From an uncultured Oscillospiraceae bacterium (lineage in GTDB: Bacteria; Bacillota; Clostridia; Oscillospirales; Oscillospiraceae): a DNA stretch of 20,177 nt. The notes beneath the pieces are model-generated. The model searched no databases. It saw nothing but the letters and a program-made list of their open reading frames with translations, and was not told where the DNA came from. The DNA is taken from assembly GCA_900756495.1 (NCBI GenBank), contig CAAEKI010000275.1:1-20177 (forward strand), in the 5' to 3' direction. The position numbers and the translations under genes are program-made. Positions 1 to 6,362 of the stretch are shown piece after piece (positions within the stretch are counted from its first letter, which is position 1; each line of letters begins with the position of its first letter).

Positions 1-1118
1 CCCTCTGCCCGGAATCCCTTGGCTTCAAATGCACCGCGGACTTTTTCAGCCACCTGGTCCAGGGAGACCGTTACCGGGGTACGCACATCCAGCTTGGCCC
101 GCAGAACCCCGTCCTCCAGAGAGAGCATCCCCAAATTGGTGGTCAGGGCACCGGAAACCTCGTCGGCACAAGAGATGCCCATGGCCGTTCCATCCGGCTG
201 CTTCCCCATCAGTCCCAGCAATTCCCGGGCGGCCTCCCGCAGTGCTGCGGGCGCTCCGCTGCATGCGGCCACAATGCACAGCAACCCAGAAATGGCCGAA
301 GCCCCTTTCTGCGGGCTGTGAGAGGGCGCGTTACGGCCCCTGCAGCTCAGTGCGGCTCCCCCATCCTCCGCAGTCACGGTAAAGCTGACTCCTTCGGGTA
401 GCGTACAGGAGGCGGCAGCCTCCTGTACGGCTTCTGGCTGGCATGGCAGCCAAGCCCGAGCCCCGGCGGGAACCAGATTGCCGGCCTCTCCGGCTTGAAT
501 CACAGCTGTCCCGGTATCCACGCACTTCACAAAGTCCGCGCCCAGGATGCCCTTCTCCCGATTTACCACAGTATACATACCGTCTGGTGAGAAGCTGTAC
601 GCCGGGGGCTCCAGATGCTTTTTGTAGTAATCCATACAGCCCCAGCCTGTCTCTTCATTGGTGCCGATGATCACCCGTATTTTCTTTTTGGGTACAAACC
701 CAAGTTCCTTGAGCGCGTACATCCCGTAGAGGCAGGAGAGCAGCGGTCCCTTGTCATCCGCCACCCCTCTGCCCTGCAGGAAGCCGTCCCGCTCTGTCAG
801 GCAGAAGGGGTCACTGTTCCACGCGCTCAGATCGCCGGGAGGCACTACATCTACGTGGGAGAGGATCCCCAGCACTTCTCCTTCGCCCCACTCAATGGTG
901 CCCACATAGCCCTCATGGTTCTGCACATGAAAGCCCATCCTCTCGCCCAGGGCCAGCACGTGCTCCAGCGCACGGGCCACATTGGGCCCGAAAGGGGCGC
1001 CGACAGCGGCGGGCGCCTCCACGCTGGGAATGGCAATCTGTTCCCGCAGGCTTTCTATCAGTTGATCCGCCTGTTCGTCCACCTTGGCGGCCAGCGCCGT
1101 CAACACCCCGTCCATCAT
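1..1118 (-). CDS. PepV/Sapep-like M20 family metallodipeptidase (partial, C-terminus beyond left edge)
   Basis: Predicted cytoplasmic di-zinc peptidase that cleaves dipeptides or short N-acyl amino acids. About 372 residues are visible, out of roughly 470 usual for PepV. The start is the first of two tandem ATGs, one base after the stop of the upstream gene, so translation is probably coupled. The M20 metal set is clear and close to PepV numbering: HVDVVP with His88 and Asp90, [10 protein letters not shown] with bridging Asp121, NEETGWG with Glu155 and catalytic Glu156, and [14 protein letters not shown] with Asp179. The lid-domain motif normally written AHxSxP reads [10 protein letters not shown] here, so the histidine (His267) sits two residues later than expected. 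The later segment [11 protein letters not shown] fits the returning catalytic domain; the final zinc histidine would lie outside the window. It is the last visible gene of the ridA operon. The family is well supported, the substrate is unknown. Confidence 0.88.
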   Translation of the reverse strand, partial: MMDGVLTALAAKVDEQADQLIESLREQIAIPSVEAPAAVGAPFGPNVARALEHVLALGERMGFHVQNHEGYVGTIEWGEGEVLGILSHVDVVPPGDLSAWNSDPFCLTERDGFLQGRGVADDKGPLLSCLYGMYALKELGFVPKKKIRVIIGTNEETGWGCMDYYKKHLEPPAYSFSPDGMYTVVNREKGILGADFVKCVDTGTAVIQAGEAGNLVPAGARAWLPCQPEAVQEAAASCTLPEGVSFTVTAEDGGAALSCRGRNAPSHSPQKGASAISGLLCIVAACSGAPAALREAARELLGLMGKQPDGTAMGISCADEVSGALTTNLGMLSLEDGVLRAKLDVRTPVTVSLDQVAEKVRGAFEAKGFRAE

Positions 1119-1119
1119 C

Positions 1120-2187
1120 TTAGTACCCGGCCACGCCCAGCTCTTTGCAGATGCGGGCGCACTCGGGATCCACATAGAAGCCATTCTCCTCGATGGCCAC
1201 ACCGTCGCAGTAGATGGAGGGGTTGAGCATAATGCCGTCGGTGTGGTTGGCTGCTACCCAGCTCTTGCCGCCCAGGCCCTCTCCCTGGGTTCCCAGACCA
1301 ATCTCCACGCAGCCGAAGATGCGCTCATCCTCTTCGATACGGCCGGTGGGCTCGGGAATACCGGGGTTGAAGCCGCAGGAGATGTGGGCCACCCAGTACA
1401 TCTTGGGATCGTTCCAGCTTGCCATCCACTTTTCAAACAGATGGGCCTCACGGCCGGGGCCCTCAATCTTGGTGCACACGCCCTTTTCAATGGTCAGCTT
1501 GACAGGGTTAACCTGACGGCCAATCTCCTGGGGCGGGAAGAGGCCTCCGTCGAAGACAATGGTGCCGTTGATGGTCTCCTCGACGGGACACATGGAGGTC
1601 TGGCCGGAGAGCATAACCGAGGTGCCAGGGGCAGCATAGGTGCCGGACTGGTTGCACAGACGGCCCTCGCAGGAGAAAGTCAGGTCCGTGCCGCCGGGGC
1701 TGGTGATGCGCATCTCCTTGGCGTCGTTGTGCAGCTTCACCAGGCGATCGCCCAGCTCCACAATCTTCTTGTGGTCGAAGCGGCCGATAACATTGAGCAT
1801 CATGTTGATGTCCATTGAGGCGGCGGTGATCTGGCGGGTTCCGCAGTCCATGGCCTGCTTCCAGCCGCGGGTGTAGAAGAGCTGATAGTCGTACTCAATC
1901 CATACATCGGCGGCCTTGATAGCCTCCAGCACCGGCTTGGTGGGCTCGATCATGATGGCCTGATCCAGGGATGCGGGGTACTGCATCACAATGGGATAAG
2001 CGCCCATGGTCAGGGCAGCGGCGGCGGTAGCGTTGACCACCCGCTCGTCATTGGTGGTGTCGCAGGTAATAAGGACGGTCTCGCCGGGCTTGACCAGCAT
2101 GATCTCCCGCAGCATCTTCTCGGCCGCCTTCTGCAACTCCCAATTAAGGTAATAAGTACGACCTTCAGCCTGAGTGGTAGCTTTCAT
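1120..2187 (-). CDS. M29 aminopeptidase / NicX-like metalloenzyme
   Basis: A 355-residue soluble protein of the leucyl aminopeptidase (M29)-like family that also includes NicX, the 2,5-dihydroxypyridine dioxygenase. Recognisable segments are [14 protein letters not shown] (about 163-176), the NGTIVFDGG turn (207-215), [17 protein letters not shown] (272-288) and [16 protein letters not shown] (314-329). His268, His315 and Asp317 occupy positions matching the His/His-x-Asp iron ligands I recall from NicX, so a mononuclear metal site is likely. Oxygen-dependent ring cleavage is unlikely in an anaerobe, and the neighbouring M20 dipeptidase favours a peptidase or amidohydrolase role. I chose ATG 2187 because AAAGGAG lies about 8 nt upstream of it. 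The in-frame ATG at 2208 would put that site inside the coding region. It follows the aminotransferase after a 45-base gap and is followed one base later by the dipeptidase. Confidence 0.8.
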   Translation of the reverse strand: MKATTQAEGRTYYLNWELQKAAEKMLREIMLVKPGETVLITCDTTNDERVVNATAAAALTMGAYPIVMQYPASLDQAIMIEPTKPVLEAIKAADVWIEYDYQLFYTRGWKQAMDCGTRQITAASMDINMMLNVIGRFDHKKIVELGDRLVKLHNDAKEMRITSPGGTDLTFSCEGRLCNQSGTYAAPGTSVMLSGQTSMCPVEETINGTIVFDGGLFPPQEIGRQVNPVKLTIEKGVCTKIEGPGREAHLFEKWMASWNDPKMYWVAHISCGFNPGIPEPTGRIEEDERIFGCVEIGLGTQGEGLGGKSWVAANHTDGIMLNPSIYCDGVAIEENGFYVDPECARICKELGVAGY

Positions 2188-2232
2188 GTTGCATTTCTCC
2201 TTTTTCATTTCGTTTTATATTCATTTCCGGGT

Positions 2233-3438
2233 TTACCTGTGATAGCGGCGCAGCGCGTCAGCGATGCGCTGGAGGGCCTGCTCCGACTCCTCGTCGCTGC
2301 CAAGGCAGCCGTTGATGATGCGCAGGCAGCCGTCCCCCTGAGCGCCATAGTTTTTTCCATCGTTTACTGCCACGCCAGCTTCCCGTACCAGATAGTCCAT
2401 AATCTCTGTTGAGTCCCCCAATTCAGACACATCCACCCAGCAGAAGAAGCCGGACTCCGGAAGTTCGATCTTCACCCCCGGCACTGCGCCCAAAATGCGG
2501 CAGGCGTCTCTTCGGCGGCGGTCGTAGTGACTTTTGTAGGCCTCCATAAAGGAACTGTCGCGGAAGGCAGCGATGGCCGCCAGCTGAGAGGCCGTATTGG
2601 TCGCCCCCAGTACGTTGACCGCGGCTCCGTAATAGACGTCCATAAAGGCGTCGCAGGCCACGATGTAACCCACCCGCAGTCCCGACAGTCCCATTCCTTT
2701 TGAGATGGAGCATACGGTCACCGTCCGCTCCCACATACCTGGCAGGCTGGCAGGTGATACAAACTCTACGCCGTCAAAAATCATATCCTCAAAGGCCTGA
2801 TCCACCACCAGAATCAGATCGTGCCGAATGACAAACTCCGCCAGTGCCTCCAGCCCCTTTCTTCGGAAAACAGTGGCGGTGGGGTTGTTGGGGTGGGTTA
2901 AAAGCACCATTTTGGTCCTGGGCGTAACTGCCTGCTCAAAGGCCGCCATGTCAAACTGATAGCCATTTTTCTTGTCCAAGGGGACCGGGACCGGAACCGC
3001 CCCCATCAGCTTTGGGTTTAAAAAATTGCTGGGATAACTGGGATCGGGCACCAGCACTTCATCTCCAGGGTTGAGAAAGACCGTCATAGCGTAAAACAGG
3101 CCCGAGTCAGATCCGGGTGTAATGATAACGTTCCGCCGCGGATCCACTTCCAGCTTGTTATACGAACTGCATTTCTTTGCAATTTCCTCCCGCAGCTCCA
3201 GAGAGCCAATCGGCATGGTGTAGTGGGAGGCAAAGCCGCTCTCTGCAGCCTCTATCAGTGCTTTTTTTACCGTCTCAGGCACTGAGGGATCCGGGTAAAA
3301 CGGGTCGGCCCAGCCCATGAGCACTACCTTTCCCGCCATGGAGGCAAAGCTGTCTCCCACATCGGCCTTGGTCACCTTGGAGAAGAGTCCCCCCTCCACC
3401 CCCTGAAAGCTGCGGGCAATTTTATCTCTTGCACTCAT
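2233..3438 (-). CDS. Fold-type I PLP-dependent aminotransferase (class I/II)
   Basis: A 401-residue cytoplasmic aminotransferase that moves an amino group between an amino acid and a 2-oxo acid. The fold-type I landmarks are present: PGSDSGLFYAM for the phosphate loop (108-118), DPSYPS with Tyr135, THPNNPTATV with Asn185, VVDQAFEDM with Asp213, and SISKGMGLSGLRVGY with the Schiff-base Lys247. A C-terminal CLRIINGCLG carries the expected carboxylate-binding Arg. The layout resembles the aspartate/LL-diaminopimelate aminotransferase group, but the substrate cannot be read. The ATG at 3438 is four bases after the ridA stop and fits coupled translation; an in-frame TTG at 3456 would overlap ridA and has no clear ribosome site. 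Its position directly behind RidA is meaningful, since RidA proteins destroy 2-aminoacrylate-type intermediates that poison PLP enzymes. Confidence 0.9.
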   Translation of the reverse strand: MSARDKIARSFQGVEGGLFSKVTKADVGDSFASMAGKVVLMGWADPFYPDPSVPETVKKALIEAAESGFASHYTMPIGSLELREEIAKKCSSYNKLEVDPRRNVIITPGSDSGLFYAMTVFLNPGDEVLVPDPSYPSNFLNPKLMGAVPVPVPLDKKNGYQFDMAAFEQAVTPRTKMVLLTHPNNPTATVFRRKGLEALAEFVIRHDLILVVDQAFEDMIFDGVEFVSPASLPGMWERTVTVCSISKGMGLSGLRVGYIVACDAFMDVYYGAAVNVLGATNTASQLAAIAAFRDSSFMEAYKSHYDRRRRDACRILGAVPGVKIELPESGFFCWVDVSELGDSTEIMDYLVREAGVAVNDGKNYGAQGDGCLRIINGCLGSDEESEQALQRIADALRRYHR

Positions 3439-3442
3439 CGGC

Positions 3443-3820
3443 TTATAGGGCGGCAATGGCGTCGATCTCTACCTTCGCTCCCTTGGGCAGCGCGGAGACC
3501 TCTACCACAAAGCGGGCGGGCGCCTCTTCCCCGAAGAAGCTCTGGTAAGCCTCATTGATCTCTCCAAAGGCCTCCATATCCCTGATAAACAGGCCGCATT
3601 TCACGATATTTCTGCTGCCGCCGCCGGCAGCCTCCACCAGCGCCAGTACGTTCTTCATAGACTGCGCCACCTGGGCCTTTAAATCCTCCGGCATGGCTCC
3701 AGTGGCCGGGTCGATGGGAAGCTGTCCCGATACATACAGCGTACCGTTTCCGATAACCGCCTGGGAATACGGACCAATAGCCGCCGGCGCCTTGGCTGTA
3801 CTGACAATTGCTTTTTCCAT
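3443..3820 (-). CDS. ridA: RidA/YjgF family enamine/imine deaminase
   Basis: A 125-residue small cytoplasmic protein of the RidA (YjgF/YER057c/UK114) family, which hydrolyses reactive enamines and imines such as 2-aminoacrylate to the keto acid plus ammonia. These proteins are normally trimers with active sites between subunits. The family pattern is complete: KAPAAIGPYSQAV with Tyr18, LYVSGQLPIDPATG (28-41), and PARFVVEVSALPKGAKVEIDA with catalytic Arg103 and Glu119. The active-site Cys seen in some enteric RidA proteins is replaced by a hydrophobic residue. ATG 3820 was chosen because AAAGGAG lies nine bases upstream. The longer reading back to 3877 has no ribosome site and would cover the structured leader. 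It is the first gene of the operon, four bases ahead of the aminotransferase. Confidence 0.95.
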   Translation of the reverse strand: MEKAIVSTAKAPAAIGPYSQAVIGNGTLYVSGQLPIDPATGAMPEDLKAQVAQSMKNVLALVEAAGGGSRNIVKCGLFIRDMEAFGEINEAYQSFFGEEAPARFVVEVSALPKGAKVEIDAIAAL

Positions 3821-3841
3821 TTCCGTCTTCTCCTTTACCTT

Positions 3842-3963
3842 GCGGATCTCACAAGTCAATTTCCGCTCCAAATGCAATATGTCAGGCAGGACATTGCATT
3901 CGGTAACAAAAATGGACGCAATGAGCCGGGTACCTGATGCACCTTTGCTCGTTACGTCCTGCC
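3842..3963 (-). promoter_or_regulatory. Structured 5' leader of the ridA operon (candidate cis-regulatory RNA)
   Basis: The leader runs from about 3970 to the ridA start. Read on the minus strand, GGACGTAACGAGC (3959-3947) pairs with GCTCATTGCGTCC (3926-3914): 13 positions with one G-U pair and one mismatch around a 20-nt loop. A second hairpin pairs AATGCAATGTC (3900-3890) with GACATATTGCATT (3883-3871), with a two-base bulge. A short third stem, GCGGA/TCCGC (3866-3862 with 3846-3842), sits just before the ribosome site. GGCAGGAC (3963-3956) can instead pair with GTCCTGCC (3892-3885), which would disrupt both larger hairpins. The pairings are visible in the sequence; a switching role is inference. 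The same repeats could also be protein-binding sites in DNA. Confidence 0.45.
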
Positions 3964-3976
3964 TTCTACATGGTCT

Positions 3977-4005
3977 ATTATAAATGAACTTTTTTTTATT
4001 GTCAA
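3977..4005 (-). promoter_or_regulatory. Consensus sigma-A promoter of the ridA operon
   Basis: On the minus strand a perfect TTGACA (4005-4000) and a perfect TATAAT (3982-3977) are separated by 17 bases. Transcription should begin near 3970 and leave a leader of about 150 nt before ridA. So strong a core promoter for a catabolic operon suggests that control is by repression or through the leader. Confidence 0.85.
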
Positions 4006-4016
4006 TCCTGGAGAGT

Positions 4017-4037
4017 GAAAAATATTAATTATTTTTC
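4017..4037. promoter_or_regulatory. AT-rich 21-bp palindrome upstream of the ridA promoter (operator candidate)
   Basis: A 21-bp near-perfect palindrome with outer arms GAAAAATA and TATTTTTC; only one pair near the centre fails to match. It lies 12 bp upstream of the ridA -35 box and about 60 bp upstream of the regulator's likely promoter. It could be an operator for the divergent PAS-HTH regulator, an UP element, or both. It is the clearest dyad in the divergent region that would not form part of the ridA leader RNA. Confidence 0.4.
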
Positions 4038-4097
4038 CAATGTGCTAAAATTTACGCCCAACTTTTTTGTTTGAGGCACGCCATTTTTTGTATAGTC

Positions 4098-4126
4098 TTG
4101 CATTATGGAAAATATAGTGGTAAAAT
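4098..4126 (+). promoter_or_regulatory. Probable promoter of the divergent regulator gene
   Basis: TTGCAT (4098-4103) and TAAAAT (4121-4126) have a 17-base spacer. This would give a leader of about 105 nt before the AGGAGG site and ATG 4238. It matches the consensus less well than the opposing ridA promoter, as is common for a regulator gene kept at low level. Confidence 0.45.
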
Positions 4127-4237
4127 TTATTTCAGTGTTTGCAACACCTTGTCTGCTTTCGGCTTTAAACTTTACAATTTGGCACGAAATGATTTTCTTT
4201 CTGTAGATACTTGCAACCAAATCACAGGAGGGCTCCG

Positions 4238-4912
4238 ATGGAACAAATTGCTGTCACACTTACAAGAGAGGATCATATGATTCTGGAATCCTATAAGACT
4301 CTGGCTGAAGGGCTCAGCGATTACCTCGGCAGCAGCTATGAAATTGTACTGCACAGCCTGGAGGATCTGGACCGTTCCGTCATTAAAATTTTAAACGGCT
4401 ATCACACCGGCCGCAGGGAGGGCGCTCCTATCACTGATTTAGCGCTCGAAATGCTCTCCCGTATTGGAGAGAACGGCGGTACTCCTTACGTCTCTTATTT
4501 TACAAAGAACAAAAAGGAAGAGCCCCTCAAATCCTCTACCATTGCCATTCGCGGAAAAGGGGGACGGGTTATCGGGCTGCTGTGTATAAACTGCTATTTG
4601 AATACACCCCTAGCAGATATTATCAGCTCCTTTACCCCCCGCGCCGCCCACAATACCCAAAGTATACCCGAGACTTTTTCCGATACCAGCGGGGATATGA
4701 TCGAAAATACGGTGCTACAGGTTCGAGAACTAATCTCTGCCGATCCTTCCATCCCTCCCAGCGCCAAAAACCGCGCCATTGTAACCGCACTCTATGAGAA
4801 AGGAATTTTCAACCTCAAAGATGCGGTCGTTCGCACGGCCACACTATTGGGTATTTCCAAAAATACAGTCTACCTCCATTTGAGGAATCTCTCTGTGCGG
4901 CCGGCTGGCTAG
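4238..4912 (+). CDS. YheO/DauR-type transcriptional regulator (PAS-like domain plus HTH)
   Basis: A 224-residue cytoplasmic DNA-binding protein. The N-terminal part (about 15-130) matches the YheO-like PAS domain: LGSSYEIVLHSLEDLDRS, NGYHTGRREGAPITDLALE and the GRVIGLLCINCY strand. The C-terminal part (about 165-220) is a helix-turn-helix with LYEKGIFNLKDAV and LLGISKNTVYLHLRN. Family members include DauR, a repressor of D-arginine catabolism in Pseudomonas. The start is ATG 4238, six bases after AGGAGG; the ORF extension to 4211 has no such site. It is divergent from the ridA operon and is very probably its local regulator, sensing a small metabolite through the PAS-like domain. The ligand cannot be read from sequence. 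It ends facing trpF across a shared terminator. Confidence 0.87.
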   Translation: MEQIAVTLTREDHMILESYKTLAEGLSDYLGSSYEIVLHSLEDLDRSVIKILNGYHTGRREGAPITDLALEMLSRIGENGGTPYVSYFTKNKKEEPLKSSTIAIRGKGGRVIGLLCINCYLNTPLADIISSFTPRAAHNTQSIPETFSDTSGDMIENTVLQVRELISADPSIPPSAKNRAIVTALYEKGIFNLKDAVVRTATLLGISKNTVYLHLRNLSVRPAG

Positions 4913-4943
4913 AGCCCTTGGCCGTTCCCTGCCTTCTCCTCCT

Positions 4944-5003
4944 AAAAAAGCGCCGGCGCTTCTTCCCGCTCAGGGATCAGCGCCGGCGCTTTTCTTGATT
5001 TTT
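4944..5003. terminator. Bidirectional intrinsic terminator between the regulator gene and the trp operon
   Basis: GCGCCGGCGC (4950-4959) is repeated at 4980-4989; each copy is self-complementary, so the two pair across a 20-nt loop. An A-run at 4944-4949 gives U residues on the minus strand, and the T-rich stretch after 4989 gives U residues on the plus strand. It can therefore end both converging transcripts. The right arm is also the coding sequence for the last residues of trpF. Confidence 0.75.
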
Positions 5004-5668
5004 ACAGCTGCTGTCACAGCCGCTAACCGCTGCGGATCTTTTTGGCCAGGGCATCTTTCCACACCGGTCATCACATCCAGCCAGTCCGGCGCCGCCGCCA
5101 GCAGGGCCCCGCAGTTTTCAGGCGTCACCCCTCCCGCCAGCATAACCGGTACCTGCGCCGCCGTTCGCACGCTTCGAAAGAGGGCCAAATCTGCTGGCTG
5201 TCCAGGCATATGGGCGCTCTCGGGAGTGCGTGAATCCACCAAAATCGCACGGACGCCGACTCTTCCCAGCGCTTCGGCGCAGCGCTCGGGCGCTTCGACT
5301 CCAAACTGAGCCAGCCGGGCTCTGGGGTCAGCAGGTATGGTTTTTATTACTCCAATCCCCGCGCTGGTCAGCGCTGAGGTAATATACAAGGCATCGGCTA
5401 CGGTCTCACGGAAATGGAGCTGAACAAAATCCGGCCGCAGTTCCAGCGCCAAAGCGGTTACGTCTTCCGCTGTTCCGCCGGTAACCAAGCAGGTCCTGGC
5501 CGGAGGGCGCACCCGCCGCATCAGGCGCGCCGCCTCCTCCCGCTTCAAATTCCAGGGAACGCTCAGTGGATATTCAGCAACAAAGCCCAGCATCTCCACT
5601 TCAAGCGCACAGCAGAGATCCACATCCTCCTCCCGCATCAGTCCACAGATTTTCAGCTTGACCGCCAC
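4970..5668 (-). CDS. trpF: Phosphoribosylanthranilate isomerase
   Basis: A 232-residue (beta/alpha)8 enzyme that rearranges N-(5-phosphoribosyl)anthranilate to the 1-deoxyribulose form, the third step from chorismate to tryptophan. Key features are KICG with catalytic Cys8, RPDFVQLHF (78-86), AILVDSRTP with catalytic Asp145, AGGVTPENC, and WLDVMTGVERCPGQKDP near the end. It is divergent: the glycine-rich phosphate loop usual after the catalytic Asp (GGTG/GGSG type) reads ESAHMPGQPADL. I chose GTG 5668 because AGGGGG lies seven bases upstream and the gene then starts four bases after the trpC stop; upstream in-frame starts would overlap trpC heavily. It is the last gene of the operon, and its final codons form an arm of the terminator. 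Confidence 0.88.
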   Translation of the reverse strand: MAVKLKICGLMREEDVDLCCALEVEMLGFVAEYPLSVPWNLKREEAARLMRRVRPPARTCLVTGGTAEDVTALALELRPDFVQLHFRETVADALYITSALTSAGIGVIKTIPADPRARLAQFGVEAPERCAEALGRVGVRAILVDSRTPESAHMPGQPADLALFRSVRTAAQVPVMLAGGVTPENCGALLAAAPDWLDVMTGVERCPGQKDPQRLAAVTAAVKIKKSAGADP

Positions 5669-5672
5669 ATCA

Positions 5673-6362
5673 TCACCCCCTGCACAGCGCCCGAAAACAA
5701 GCTGCCGGGTCGGCCGCGCGCCAGATCGCTGTGCCCACCAGTACAGCTCCGGCACCGGCCTCTGTCGCCGCCCGGGCCTCCTCCGGAGTGGAAATACCGC
5801 TCTCGCTGATCAGGAGGGCTCCTTTGGGCACCCAAGCCGCTAGCTCGGAGGTTGTAGATACTGTACCGCCATCCCGCTCCAGTGTCAGAATGTCCCGGTT
5901 GTTAATCCCCACCAGCCCTGCGCCCAGCCGCCCGGCAAGCTTCAGTTCTCGAGCGGTATGGGCCTCTACCAATGGTTCCAGCCCCAAAGAGAGAGCGGTG
6001 CGGTACAAGGATGTCAGCCTCGCTTCAGTGATACAGGCACAGATGAGAAGCACTGCACACGCCCCCGCCTCTACCGTCAGTTCCAAATCAGCTTCCCTCG
6101 TAATGAAGTCCTTGCGGAGGACAGGGATGTTAACCGCCTTCACGATCTCGCGCAACAAGCTTAGGGAACCTCCAAATTCTTTCGGCTCGGTGACCACCGA
6201 GAGGGCCGGAGCTCCTATGGCCTCCATGCGGCGGGCCCACAGGATGGGATCCCGATCTTCAAACAGCGCCCCGTCTCTGGGGGAGATCATTTTAACGTCC
6301 GGGATAACGGGGATCACCCCTCGGTTCTTTGCCTCCCGCAGGCCCTTGCAAAAACCGTTCAT
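5673..6362 (-). CDS. trpC: Indole-3-glycerol phosphate synthase, short N-terminus
   Basis: A 229-residue (beta/alpha)8 enzyme that closes the indole ring from carboxyphenylaminodeoxyribulose phosphate. The catalytic set is visible: DVKMISP with Lys24, PVLRKDFI with Lys84, LVEAHT with Glu133, INNRD with Asn154, and ISESGI with Glu187/Ser188. Two things are odd. The protein is about 25-30 residues shorter at the N-terminus than usual (about 250-260), losing most of the extra helix before the first strand. The normally conserved Glu of the EIKxxSP motif is Asp22. ATG 6362 overlaps the trpD stop as ATGA, so the start is well set by context and translation is coupled. No better in-frame start is visible upstream. 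Confidence 0.88.
   Translation of the reverse strand: MNGFCKGLREAKNRGVIPVIPDVKMISPRDGALFEDRDPILWARRMEAIGAPALSVVTEPKEFGGSLSLLREIVKAVNIPVLRKDFITREADLELTVEAGACAVLLICACITEARLTSLYRTALSLGLEPLVEAHTARELKLAGRLGAGLVGINNRDILTLERDGGTVSTTSELAAWVPKGALLISESGISTPEEARAATEAGAGAVLVGTAIWRAADPAACFRALCRG

Noticed and set aside
615..1226. A 203-codon plus-strand open frame near the left edge
   Set aside because: The minus strand here carries an intact M20 peptidase with all metal ligands up to the lid; the plus frame has no domain.
1084..1818. A 244-codon plus-strand open frame
   Set aside because: It overlaps the M29-like gene and the start of the dipeptidase gene, and shows only low-complexity shadow sequence.
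3821..3970. ykkC/guanidine or another known riboswitch upstream of ridA
   Set aside because: The leader is structured, but I could not place the conserved bases of ykkC, mini-ykkC, glycine, THF, TPP, FMN or cyclic-di-GMP aptamers, so no class was assigned.
4950..4989. The two GCGCCGGCGC copies as an interspersed repeat element
   Set aside because: The flanking A- and T-runs and the convergent gene ends explain them fully as a bidirectional terminator.
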